Source: an uncultured Clostridia bacterium
GTDB taxonomy: Bacteria > Bacillota > Clostridia > Oscillospirales > Acutalibacteraceae
NCBI GenBank assembly: GCA_946610835.1
Contig: CAMOCU010000024.1
Location: 1-8,960, forward strand
DNA length: 8,960 bases
Direction: 5' to 3'
The translations under genes and the position numbers were made by a program. Shown here piece after piece: positions 1 through 5,787 of this stretch. Each line of letters opens with the position of its first letter. Within the stretch, counting starts at the first letter, position 1. The notes beneath the pieces are model-generated. The model worked only from the letters and a program-made list of their open reading frames with translations. It made no database searches and had not been told where the DNA came from.

Positions 1-720
1 AAAGCCGTCGCCGAAATAATGGGACGTCCCCGCCTGCAGCGCCTTGCCGTCGTGCATGAGCGCTTCGATGGCGTAGGTATCCTCTGCGCCGGCGAATTTA
101 TCGCTTTCGGTCTTTTTACCTTTGACAACCGGCATGCACAGCTCTTCCTCGCAGAAGGACGCGTACACATTCAGCATCCGCTCCGTTTCCTCGACCGCCT
201 CCGCAGCCGTGGCGTGCGCCGTGTGCCCCTCTTGCCACAGGAATTCACGCGAACGCAGGAAAGGACGCGTTGTCTTTTCCCACCGCACGACCGAACACCA
301 CTGGTTGTAAAGCTTCGGCAAGTCGCGATAGGAATGGATGATGTTTGCGTAATGCTCGCAGAACAGCGTCTCCGAAGTCGGCCGCACGCACAGACGCTCG
401 GCCAGCGGTTCATTGCCGCCATGGGTGACCCACGCCACTTCGGGCGCGAAGCCTTCGACGTGATCCTTTTCTTTTTGCAGCAGTCCCTCCGGAATGAACA
501 TGGGCATATAGACGTTTTCGTGCCCCGTCGCCTTGAACCGCGCATCCAGCAAATGCTGAATGTTTTCCCACACGGCATAGCCGTACGGGCGGATCACCAT
601 GCAGCCCTTGACGCTTGAATAGTCGATCAGGTCCGCCTTTTTGACAATATCCGTATACCATTGGGCGAAGTCCACTTCCATGGAAGTGATCTCCTCCACC
701 ATTTTCTTTTGCTCAGCCAA
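1..720 (-). CDS. proS: Prolyl-tRNA synthetase, N-terminal 240 residues (partial)
   Basis: This enzyme charges tRNA-Pro with proline in the cytoplasm. The visible 240 residues carry the class II synthetase core. They include an N-terminal stretch with VDFAQWYTDIVKKADLIDY, the RPTSET signature (residues 113-118), motif 2 beginning at R146-W-E-K-T followed by FLRSREFLWQEGHT, and GTSHYFG (231-237). The pattern fits the archaeal/eukaryote-type short ProRS, common in Clostridia, rather than the long E. coli type with an inserted editing domain. I chose TTG at 720-718 as the start because MAEQKKMVEEIT matches the usual N-terminus of this family and a GGAGGGG sequence lies at 739-733. The first ATG in frame comes only at residue 7. 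The gene follows acpP after 28 bases and is probably co-transcribed with it. The C-terminal anticodon-binding part lies beyond the left edge. Assignment is firm; the exact start is less so. Confidence 0.95.
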   Translation of the reverse strand, partial: MAEQKKMVEEITSMEVDFAQWYTDIVKKADLIDYSSVKGCMVIRPYGYAVWENIQHLLDARFKATGHENVYMPMFIPEGLLQKEKDHVEGFAPEVAWVTHGGNEPLAERLCVRPTSETLFCEHYANIIHSYRDLPKLYNQWCSVVRWEKTTRPFLRSREFLWQEGHTAHATAAEAVEETERMLNVYASFCEEELCMPVVKGKKTESDKFAGAEDTYAIEALMHDGKALQAGTSHYFGDGF

Positions 721-748
721 AATGTTTCTCTTCCCCTCCGGAAGGCGC

Positions 749-973
749 TCAGTGCTCCTCCACAAACTTGACGATGTCCGCAACGGTCTTGATCTTTTCG
801 ATCTCGTCGTCCGGAACTTCGATGTCGAATTCGTCTTCAATGGACATGGCCAGATCGATCACGTCCAGGCTGTCCGCGCCGAGGTCGCTGATCAGGTTGG
901 AATCCATCGTTACTCTGTCCTCATCCAGTTCAAACTGCTCGCAGAGAATCGCTCTGATCTTTTCAAATACCAT
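749..973 (-). CDS. acpP: Acyl carrier protein
   Basis: This 74-residue acidic protein carries acyl chains as thioesters during type II fatty acid synthesis. The DSLD motif at residues 34-37 sits in LGADSLDVIDLAM, and Ser35 is the site for the 4'-phosphopantetheine arm. The helix after the motif (EDEFDIEVPDDEIEKIKTV) matches the family well, and the length is normal. An AAGGAG ribosome binding site (complement of 982-987) lies 8 bases before the ATG. A consensus promoter is found about 90 bases upstream. It is the first gene of an apparent acpP-proS unit. No other fatty-acid gene (fabD, fabG, fabF, plsX) is adjacent, so acpP appears separated from the usual cluster. The call is certain as an ACP; that it is the primary fatty-acid ACP is inferred from its sequence. 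Confidence 0.96.
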   Translation of the reverse strand: MVFEKIRAILCEQFELDEDRVTMDSNLISDLGADSLDVIDLAMSIEDEFDIEVPDDEIEKIKTVADIVKFVEEH

Positions 974-1060
974 GACATAAACTCCTTAATTGTAATGATG
1001 CGGTCTGCAGCGCGGCGGACAAAGTTGCCGAAGCCGCAAACCAAACAGGGTTCACCTTGT

Positions 1061-1089
1061 AATATATTCACTATTTTGCATTTTGTCAA
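1061..1089 (-). promoter_or_regulatory. Sigma-A type promoter of acpP-proS
   Basis: On the minus strand, TTGACA (complement of 1084-1089) is followed after exactly 17 bases by TATATT (complement of 1061-1066). This is near-perfect for the housekeeping sigma factor. The expected transcript start is about position 1054, giving a leader of about 80 nucleotides before acpP. I see no obvious riboswitch in that leader. Confidence 0.85.
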
Positions 1090-1168
1090 GTGTTAAAGGC
1101 GTTTTTTCGTGAAAAATTTTTATTTTTTCAACATTCCGGTCGATCTGTTTATCCTTCAGACCTCGCAA

Positions 1169-1193
1169 ACTGTGCACACCGATGCGGCACAGT
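1169..1193. repeat. Inverted repeat, 7-base arms
   Basis: ACTGTGC (1169-1175) and GCACAGT (1187-1193) are exact inverted copies separated by 11 bases. There is no T-run after it, so it is not an obvious terminator. It could be an operator or chance; position upstream of the acpP promoter is the only context. Confidence 0.45.
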
Positions 1194-1214
1194 GTAATTT
1201 TGCCGGCGCAATAA

Positions 1215-1236
1215 TGTAAAGGGATAATCCTTTACA
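1215..1236. repeat. Inverted repeat TGTAAAGG-6-CCTTTACA
   Basis: Exact 8-base arms at 1215-1222 and 1229-1236 flank the hexamer GATAAT. The half-site TGTAAAG recurs elsewhere in the same intergenic region. The form suits a dimeric regulator's operator, but no known regulator is assigned. Confidence 0.5.
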
Positions 1237-1281
1237 ATTTCGAGCTGCTGCGTCGGTTGCGCTGACCGCAGGATTGTTCTG

Positions 1282-1304
1282 AAACTGTTGATTATCAACA
1301 GTTT
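1282..1304. repeat. 23-base perfect palindrome with DnaA-box-like core
   Basis: AAACTGTTGAT (1282-1292) and ATCAACAGTTT (1294-1304) are exact inverted copies around a single central base. The right half contains TTATCAACA (1292-1300), one mismatch from the DnaA box consensus TTATNCACA. Two further T residues follow on the plus strand, so a weak terminator-like hairpin is an alternative reading. Confidence 0.55.
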
Positions 1305-1333
1305 TTTGAATCAATGCGGAAAGCATCCTCAAG

Positions 1334-1398
1334 CCGTAAAGGCGTAAACCATTACAAATCGGTTACAGGATTGTCTTATTTTGTAATCAATTTTACGG
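1334..1398. repeat. Nested inverted repeats
   Basis: An outer pair, CCGTAAA (1334-1340) and TTTACGG (1392-1398), encloses an inner pair, ATTACAAA (1351-1358) and TTTGTAAT (1380-1387). The arrangement could fold into a two-stem hairpin or present two operators. No transcript across it is evident, as both flanking promoters point away from it, which favours a DNA-level role or chance. Confidence 0.4.
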
Positions 1399-1501
1399 TG
1401 AATACACATATTGGCCTTGTTTTGTGCGACTTTTTATAGAACGGCGCATGGTTCCGACATTTTTCCCAATTTATCTATTAAATTTGCGATTTATGTAGAT
1501 G

Positions 1502-1623
1502 TTTTGCACAAGATTTATGCACAAGTTATCCACATATTGAATTCCTATATATCCCCATTATTCAGAGATGTAAAGCCGGATTGCATTACTTTCAGTGGAT
1601 AACCCTGTGGATAATGTGGATAA
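1502..1623. other. DnaA-box cluster, candidate replication origin or DnaA-binding site
   Basis: Within 122 bases there are four exact matches to the DnaA box TTATNCACA: 1515-1523 and 1526-1534 on the plus strand, and 1606-1614 and 1615-1623 on the minus strand (read as TGTGGATAA). Two one-mismatch boxes sit beside them, TTTTGCACA at 1502-1510 and AGTGGATAA at 1594-1602. The left trio points right and the right trio points left, facing a 59-base gap (1535-1593). The first part of that gap, with the next AT-rich stretches on either side, could act as an unwinding element. Such density is typical of oriC. However, the usual neighbours dnaA, dnaN and rpmH are not in this window, so a DnaA titration or regulatory cluster is an alternative. 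Confidence 0.7.
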
Positions 1624-1759
1624 CTTTCAGAAAATCTATATTTTTCAACGCTTTTTTGTAAAGAAAAGAGCATTACAGCGCCTTATTTCGTTTTAGACAT
1701 ATTTTTGATTTCTCTTTCAAAAAACTTGCCTGAAAACATGAAAAATGTTGCAGAATTAC

Positions 1760-1788
1760 TTGACTATACATTCGTTTGCGTTTATAAT
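1760..1788 (+). promoter_or_regulatory. Sigma-A type promoter of the leucine-rich repeat gene
   Basis: TTGACT (1760-1765) and TATAAT (1783-1788) are spaced by 17 bases, close to the ideal housekeeping promoter. The transcript would start near 1795, leaving a short leader of about 30 nucleotides. A strong AGGAGGGAG ribosome binding site (1808-1816) lies 7 bases before the ATG at 1824. The gene is thus expected to be well expressed on its own. Confidence 0.85.
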
Positions 1789-1823
1789 GATATACGTTAA
1801 GATGTATAGGAGGGAGTATACAT

Positions 1824-3395
1824 ATGAACAAGAAGACCTTGCTGAAAGTCCTTGCGCTTGTCCTGACTGCGGCGGTCGCATTCACTGTTGTACATTTTGC
1901 CGTGCTCGGCAACAACACCCCGGTGGATACCACCTTTACCTTTGCGCTGGAGGACGGCAACGCAATTCTCACGGGCGCCTCCGATCCGCTCAGCGGCGCG
2001 GTCGTGCTGCCGGACACGCTGTCCGGTCATCCCGTCACGGGAATCGGCGACGACGCGTTCAAAGACTGTGCAGACGTTACGGCGTTTTTCCTGCCGCAGA
2101 CGGTCACTTCCATCGGAAGTTATGCGTTTGAAAATTGTACAAGCCTTGCGCAGGTGATCCTGCCCGAAGACCTGACCGAGATCGGCGAAGGCGCATTCTG
2201 GAAATGCAGCAGCCTTGTGAGCATGTCGATCCCCGCAGGTGTGACGAAGATCGGTTCCTGCGCGTTTTATAAGTGCACCTCGCTCGGCAGCGTAATCATT
2301 CATGGCGCCGCCACACCGGCCAAGGGCATTTTCAACGTTGCGCTGGACGTCGGCCAGACGCTCGCCGTCCATAACCCTGCACGCAATATTTTGGACAGCG
2401 TAAACACCACCTTGTACTGCTATGCCGGATCCGTGGCTTATTACGACACGATTCAGGATATGTACAGCAACTATGCGCTGCTGGATGACAGCACGCGCAC
2501 AGCGTACACCGTGCGCTATATCGACGAATCCGGCGCAGAGGTTTCACCCGCGTGCACAGTCGCCGATCAGCCTGCCGGTATCCGTGTTGCCGCCGTGGCG
2601 ATCCCTGTGGACGACGACACGCTGCAGTATCCTGCCGAACCGACGCAAACGGTAACTCTTTCCGAATCGGAGAACATCATTACATTTGTATATACGGCCG
2701 TGCCGGAAACAACAACCGAAACGACAACGGAACCGACCACAGCTGAGGAAACCACCACGGAACCGACCACGGCCGAAGAAACCACCGCGGAAGAAAGCAC
2801 GACCGAAGAAACCACCGTGGAAGAAACCACGATCGAGGAAACGACCGCGGAACCGACTACAGTTGAGGAAACAACTTCCGAGCCCACAACAACAGTCGAG
2901 CCGACGACTGAGGAAGCGTCCACCGAACCGGTGCGCATTCCGCCCACACTGAGCGCGAAAGAGGGCTCCGGCGCGGTGCTGGATCGTGAGCTTGGCTATG
3001 TGTACGGTCTGGAACTGAATCTGACACAGGAAACGCTCGCATCCAAGTATCTGCAGCTGACCGGCGAGGGTCACCTCGAATACTCCGAAACGCTTCTCGG
3101 CACAGGCAGCACGGTCACGCTGATCAACGACATCGACGGCAGTGTTGTGGAAACATTCACGGTGATCCTGTTTGGCGATCTCAACGGCGACAGCGAGATC
3201 AACTCCAGCGACATGACCGTGCTCAAGGGCATGATCGTTGGTTCCATCCTGCAGTCGGATGATCCTGCCGCATTCTACGCGGCAGATCTTGCAATGGACG
3301 GCGCAATCAACGCAACGGATCGTCCCTCCATGCTCAGCATCATCTGCGGCGCAGCGGAATACAACCAGTCCACGCGCGAACTGGTCAGCCTTTAA
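1824..3395 (+). CDS. Exported leucine-rich repeat protein with Thr/Glu linker and dockerin-like C-terminus
   Basis: This 523-residue protein begins MNKKTLLKVL and has a hydrophobic stretch to about residue 28, so it is exported or anchored at the N-terminus. There is no lipobox Cys. Residues about 65-170 hold BspA-type (LRR_5) repeats of about 23 residues, with units such as SIGSYAFENCTSLAQVILP. Residues about 227-292 (YTVRYIDESGAEV to ITFVYTA) resemble a MucBP-like beta domain. Residues 294-369 form a Thr/Glu/Pro linker of EETT and EPTT units. A module at about 383-450 precedes a dockerin-like part. Its first calcium loop is canonical (D452, N454, D456, I459, D463). The second (D488, A490, D492, I495, D499) has Ala in place of a ligand. 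No LPXTG sorting signal is present. Such proteins usually bind host, cell-surface or glycan targets; the ligand here is unknown. It is monocistronic, with its own promoter and terminator. Confidence 0.9.
   Translation: MNKKTLLKVLALVLTAAVAFTVVHFAVLGNNTPVDTTFTFALEDGNAILTGASDPLSGAVVLPDTLSGHPVTGIGDDAFKDCADVTAFFLPQTVTSIGSYAFENCTSLAQVILPEDLTEIGEGAFWKCSSLVSMSIPAGVTKIGSCAFYKCTSLGSVIIHGAATPAKGIFNVALDVGQTLAVHNPARNILDSVNTTLYCYAGSVAYYDTIQDMYSNYALLDDSTRTAYTVRYIDESGAEVSPACTVADQPAGIRVAAVAIPVDDDTLQYPAEPTQTVTLSESENIITFVYTAVPETTTETTTEPTTAEETTTEPTTAEETTAEESTTEETTVEETTIEETTAEPTTVEETTSEPTTTVEPTTEEASTEPVRIPPTLSAKEGSGAVLDRELGYVYGLELNLTQETLASKYLQLTGEGHLEYSETLLGTGSTVTLINDIDGSVVETFTVILFGDLNGDSEINSSDMTVLKGMIVGSILQSDDPAAFYAADLAMDGAINATDRPSMLSIICGAAEYNQSTRELVSL
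2703..2930 (+). repeat. Degenerate tandem repeat encoding the Thr/Glu linker
   Basis: The DNA is built from variants of GAAACCACC and GAACCGACC units, giving repeated ETT, EETT and EPTT peptides. It is low-complexity coding sequence within the leucine-rich repeat gene. It is likely an extended, possibly glycosylated spacer and a place where length may vary by slippage or recombination. Confidence 0.85.
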
Positions 3396-3416
3396 GCGCA
3401 GCTTAACACAGCAGCC

Positions 3417-3458
3417 AATCGGCCGGCATCCCTGAAGAAGGATGCCGGCCGATTTTTT
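3417..3458 (+). terminator. Intrinsic terminator of the leucine-rich repeat gene
   Basis: A perfect 15-base stem is formed by 3417-3431 and 3440-3454, with an 8-base loop. The right arm runs straight into a T-run (3453-3458). The stem core is very GC-rich (CGGCCGGCATCC). It lies 21 bases after the stop codon and is a textbook rho-independent terminator. Confidence 0.95.
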
Positions 3459-3474
3459 ACGGTTGTGTAATTTG

Positions 3475-3639
3475 AAGGCAACACCGCACAAATCGTGGCG
3501 CACGCCTTGCCTGAATCTGTTTCCGTCATGCTACACAAAAATCTCTTGACTTGCGCCGGCAAGCCTGCGATCTTTTTGTACAACCTGACGAAAAAGCTTA
3601 CTTCGCAATCCGCACACCCCAATTGTGCGGTATTGCCTT
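3475..3639. mobile_element. Palindromic MITE-like element with terminal inverted repeats
   Basis: AAGGCAACACCGCACAAAT (3475-3493) matches the reverse complement of 3621-3639 at 17 of 19 positions. Two internal blocks are symmetric about the same centre near 3557: CGTCA (3524-3528) with TGACG (3586-3590), and ACAAAAA (3535-3541) with TTTTTGT (3573-3579). The whole 165 bases could therefore fold into one long imperfect hairpin. AATTTG occurs directly left of the element (3469-3474) and again at 3643-3648, a possible target duplication with a 3-base offset. There is no gene inside. I infer a non-autonomous transposable element or dispersed palindromic repeat; no transposon family is assigned. 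Confidence 0.6.
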
Positions 3640-3661
3640 AAAAATTTGACGTGTTTACGCG

Positions 3662-3683
3662 AAAAGCTATGCGGCAGCTTTTT
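3662..3683. terminator. Weak bidirectional terminator-like hairpin
   Basis: AAAAGCT (3662-3668) and AGCTTTT (3676-3682) pair around a 7-base loop, with T-rich ends on either strand. It lies about 90 bases beyond the stop of the minus-strand operon, where a terminator is expected. A second hairpin at 3724-3741 (CATTTCT, 4-base loop, AGAAATG) is closer to the stop but lacks a T-run. Both are weak. Confidence 0.35.
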
Positions 3684-3769
3684 ATCCGATCCCGCTCTTT
3701 GATTTTGCCGGGAGTTTGCGGCGCATTTCTGTATAGAAATGGCTGCTGAACAAAAGCCGCCGGCAGACA

Positions 3770-4399
3770 TCACACGAAAAACGGAAATCCCTGCGGCGCG
3801 GGTTCCTGAAAAGTCAGCTGCTCGCCTGTGTCCGGATGGCGCAGGCTGATCTGCGCACACCACAGCGCCACAGACGGCGCGGCGATCCGGCTGCCGTACT
3901 TTCGGTCGCCGACCAGCGGCATCCCGCGCGAGGCGAACTGCACGCGGATCTGGTGTGTCCGCCCTGTTTCAAGTGTAATGCGCACGAGCGCGTACGTCTG
4001 CTCCCCTTGCGTGCGCACCCATTCGCGCACAAAATGCAGCCGCGCTTCACGCACGCCGCGGCGCAAACGCTTGACCGGGAAGGTTTTGTTGGAGCGGGGA
4101 TCGTGATACAGCAGATCCGTAAAAGTTCCCGACGCGCCGGGATCTCCCGCAACAACAGCCAGATACATCTTTTCTCCCGTCTGTGCGAGCGCCTGCGTCC
4201 ATTTGCCTGCCGCGCGCTGTGTGCGTGCGCACAGCATCACTCCGCCCACAGCACGGTCGAGACGGTGCAGCGCAAACGCTTCGCCGCCCAACTCCCGGCG
4301 CAGCGCTGCCGGCACACTGTCGTCGCCCTGATCCTGACTGAGCATCCCCGGCTCTTTTACACAGGCTGCGATCTCCCCGTCTGCATACAGTATCCGCAT
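3770..4399 (-). CDS. Small RluA-family RNA pseudouridine synthase
   Basis: This 209-residue protein belongs to the enzymes that convert specific uridines in rRNA or tRNA to pseudouridine. HRLDR (residues 45-49) holds the catalytic aspartate D48. ETGRTHQIRVQFAS (about 144-157) and GDRKYG (164-169) are the other family signatures. It lacks the N-terminal S4 RNA-binding domain found in RluC and RluD, so it is a catalytic-domain-only type like TruC/RluA. The usual T-S-G after HRLDR is V-G-G here. I chose ATG at 4399-4397 because GGAGG lies 7 bases before it and its first base is the last base of the preceding TGA (TGATG). A TTG one codon earlier is possible. It is the last gene of the uxaC operon. 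Its RNA target cannot be told from sequence. Confidence 0.88.
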   Translation of the reverse strand: MRILYADGEIAACVKEPGMLSQDQGDDSVPAALRRELGGEAFALHRLDRAVGGVMLCARTQRAAGKWTQALAQTGEKMYLAVVAGDPGASGTFTDLLYHDPRSNKTFPVKRLRRGVREARLHFVREWVRTQGEQTYALVRITLETGRTHQIRVQFASRGMPLVGDRKYGSRIAAPSVALWCAQISLRHPDTGEQLTFQEPAPQGFPFFV

Positions 4400-5787
4400 C
4401 AATAAGCCTCCAGCATCCGCAACGTCGCAAATTCGCGCACGCGGTCAAACACGATCCGGATGCGCTGCACGCGCAGTTCCGGGAACGCGCAAATGGTGCG
4501 ATAGCCGATCGTGGTGCCGGAATGCAGCTTTTGCCAGCGGCCGTGCACTTCGCCGAGCACGGTAAACGCCTCGACACGCTGTCCCTGCTGCGCCACGGCC
4601 TCGCCAAGCACAAGCTTGTTGATGTCGTAATCATCCAGCAAATCAATTTCGATAAAACTGTTCTTTTCCGGCGCGGACGCCCAATATGTGTCCGCGCAGC
4701 CGTCCAGCACATTTTCCGCCCCCGTTTTGCCGTCGAGACAGCCGGAACAGGACATGGCGGAATCCTGTGCAAGATCTTCGCCGAAGTCAATGCTCAGCTG
4801 AGCGCCCACAGACAGCAGCGTTTCCATATCCTGCTTGCAAATGCTGCCGCTCTTGTCCGGACTGACGGACAACATCAGGCAGGCGTTGCCGCCCACCGCG
4901 GCGTACCAAACGTCCAGCAGTTTGCTCAGCGCCTTGCAATCGAATTGCTCGTCCTCGTGGTAGAACCAGCTTTTGCGCATCGGCAGCGCAACCTCCGCCG
5001 GATACCACAGCAGCCGATGTCCCTTGCGCAGTGTCTTTGCCCCGCCCGGTTCAAGATCCGTCATAGAAAAGCGGCGCGGGGGCTTTTTATCGTCGGGCAG
5101 CGGCGGCATGGGCGCGTAATAATACGGCACAACGCTCCATTCTGATTTGCGGCAATAGCCGACATAATTGCCCGAAAAGCGCACATCCGGGCCGCAGCCG
5201 CCGATCACAGCGTCCGGCTGCAAACGGCGGATCATGGCGTAAATGCGCTCCATATCCATCGTCTGCCGTCGCCCGTTTTTGCCCTCGCCGCACGTATCAT
5301 CCAACCATACGCCGAACAGCGGCCCGTACCCTGTCAGCAGTTCCTGCAGCTGGGCGCAAAAGAAATCCTCGTACACCTTGCCCTGCCCGCAGCGCAGATC
5401 GTGGCGATCCCACAGCGCGATCCGGATGCCGAACTGTATTCCTTCCTCGGCGCAAAAGCGGGCAGCCTGCTGCACAATATCCGTCTTGCACGGACTGTAT
5501 GCCACGGTATGCTCCGTTTCAGCGCTTGGCCACAGGCAAAAGCCGTCGAAGTGCTTGACCCACAGAACCAGCGCATGCATACCCGCAGCCTTGGCCACGC
5601 GCACCCACTGATGCACACGCAGCGACTCGGGCGCGAACAGCTCCGGGCTTTCGCCGCCGCTGCCCCACTCGGAGTCGGTAAATGTATTCATGCCGAAACA
5701 CACCAGACCGTAAAATCCGACCTGCTGCCATGCAAGCTGCCGTGCGTCCGGCCGCACCGAAACGGCCTGTTGAATGTATTCTTTCAT
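4399..5787 (-). CDS. GH29 alpha-L-fucosidase-like glycoside hydrolase
   Basis: This 462-residue protein matches the GH29 alpha-L-fucosidases, which release alpha-linked L-fucose from glycans by a retaining mechanism. Family blocks in order are FGMNTFTDSEWGSG (31-44), KHFDGFCLWPS (78-88), ALWDRHD (124-130), VWLDDTCGEG (160-169), CGPDVRFSGNYVGYCRKSEWSVVP (198-221) and SWFYHEDE (273-280). The nucleophile is expected at D163 in WLDD. The C-terminal part (about 350-450, with NVLDGCADTYWAS and FIEIDLLDDYDINKLVLGE) looks like an F5/8-type C sugar-binding domain. One residue is unusual: the family's KHHDGF is KHFDGF, so a fucose-contacting His is Phe80. No signal peptide is seen, so it should act in the cytoplasm on imported oligosaccharides. 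Its ATG overlaps the preceding stop as ATGA. Confidence 0.9.
   Translation of the reverse strand: MKEYIQQAVSVRPDARQLAWQQVGFYGLVCFGMNTFTDSEWGSGGESPELFAPESLRVHQWVRVAKAAGMHALVLWVKHFDGFCLWPSAETEHTVAYSPCKTDIVQQAARFCAEEGIQFGIRIALWDRHDLRCGQGKVYEDFFCAQLQELLTGYGPLFGVWLDDTCGEGKNGRRQTMDMERIYAMIRRLQPDAVIGGCGPDVRFSGNYVGYCRKSEWSVVPYYYAPMPPLPDDKKPPRRFSMTDLEPGGAKTLRKGHRLLWYPAEVALPMRKSWFYHEDEQFDCKALSKLLDVWYAAVGGNACLMLSVSPDKSGSICKQDMETLLSVGAQLSIDFGEDLAQDSAMSCSGCLDGKTGAENVLDGCADTYWASAPEKNSFIEIDLLDDYDINKLVLGEAVAQQGQRVEAFTVLGEVHGRWQKLHSGTTIGYRTICAFPELRVQRIRIVFDRVREFATLRMLEAY

Larger units (their letters stand above)
974..1823. other. 850-base AT-rich divergent intergenic region
   Basis: No credible gene is present between acpP (minus) and the repeat protein (plus). 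The region is clearly richer in A+T than its flanks. It contains the two divergent promoters (1061-1089 and 1760-1788), several inverted repeats between 1169 and 1398, and a DnaA-box cluster at 1502-1623. TGTAAAG-like words recur (1215, 1570, 1657, and as CGTAAAGG near 1336). A 63-codon open frame at 1411-1602 has no ribosome binding site and runs through the DnaA boxes, so I do not call it a gene. Confidence 0.8.
3396..3769. other. Convergent intergenic region
   Basis: This 374-base stretch separates the plus-strand repeat protein from the minus-strand RluA-like gene. It holds the terminator at 3417-3458, the palindromic element at 3475-3639, and two small hairpins (3662-3682 and 3724-3741) that could help end the minus-strand transcript. 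No open frame with a ribosome binding site was found in it. Confidence 0.75.

Noticed and set aside
19..618. 199-codon open frame on the plus strand
   Set aside because: It is the antisense shadow of proS, whose reading frame on the minus strand matches the synthetase family throughout.
974..1054. Riboswitch or T-box leader for acpP-proS
   Set aside because: The leader is only about 80 bases, with no T-box sequence, specifier loop or terminator hairpin.
1411..1602. 63-codon open frame in the intergenic region
   Set aside because: It begins at a non-ATG codon without a ribosome binding site, resembles no family I know, and runs through the DnaA boxes.
2703..2930. Possible CRISPR-like or satellite array
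   Set aside because: The repeats are short, in frame, lack unique spacers, and encode a normal Thr/Glu linker.
2544..3503. 319-codon open frame on the minus strand
   Set aside because: It is antisense to the leucine-rich repeat gene; its Gly/Arg/Phe-rich repeats are the mirror of the Thr/Glu linker, and it runs through the strong terminator.
3836..4405. 189-codon open frame on the plus strand
   Set aside because: It is antisense to the pseudouridine synthase gene, which carries clear catalytic motifs on the minus strand.
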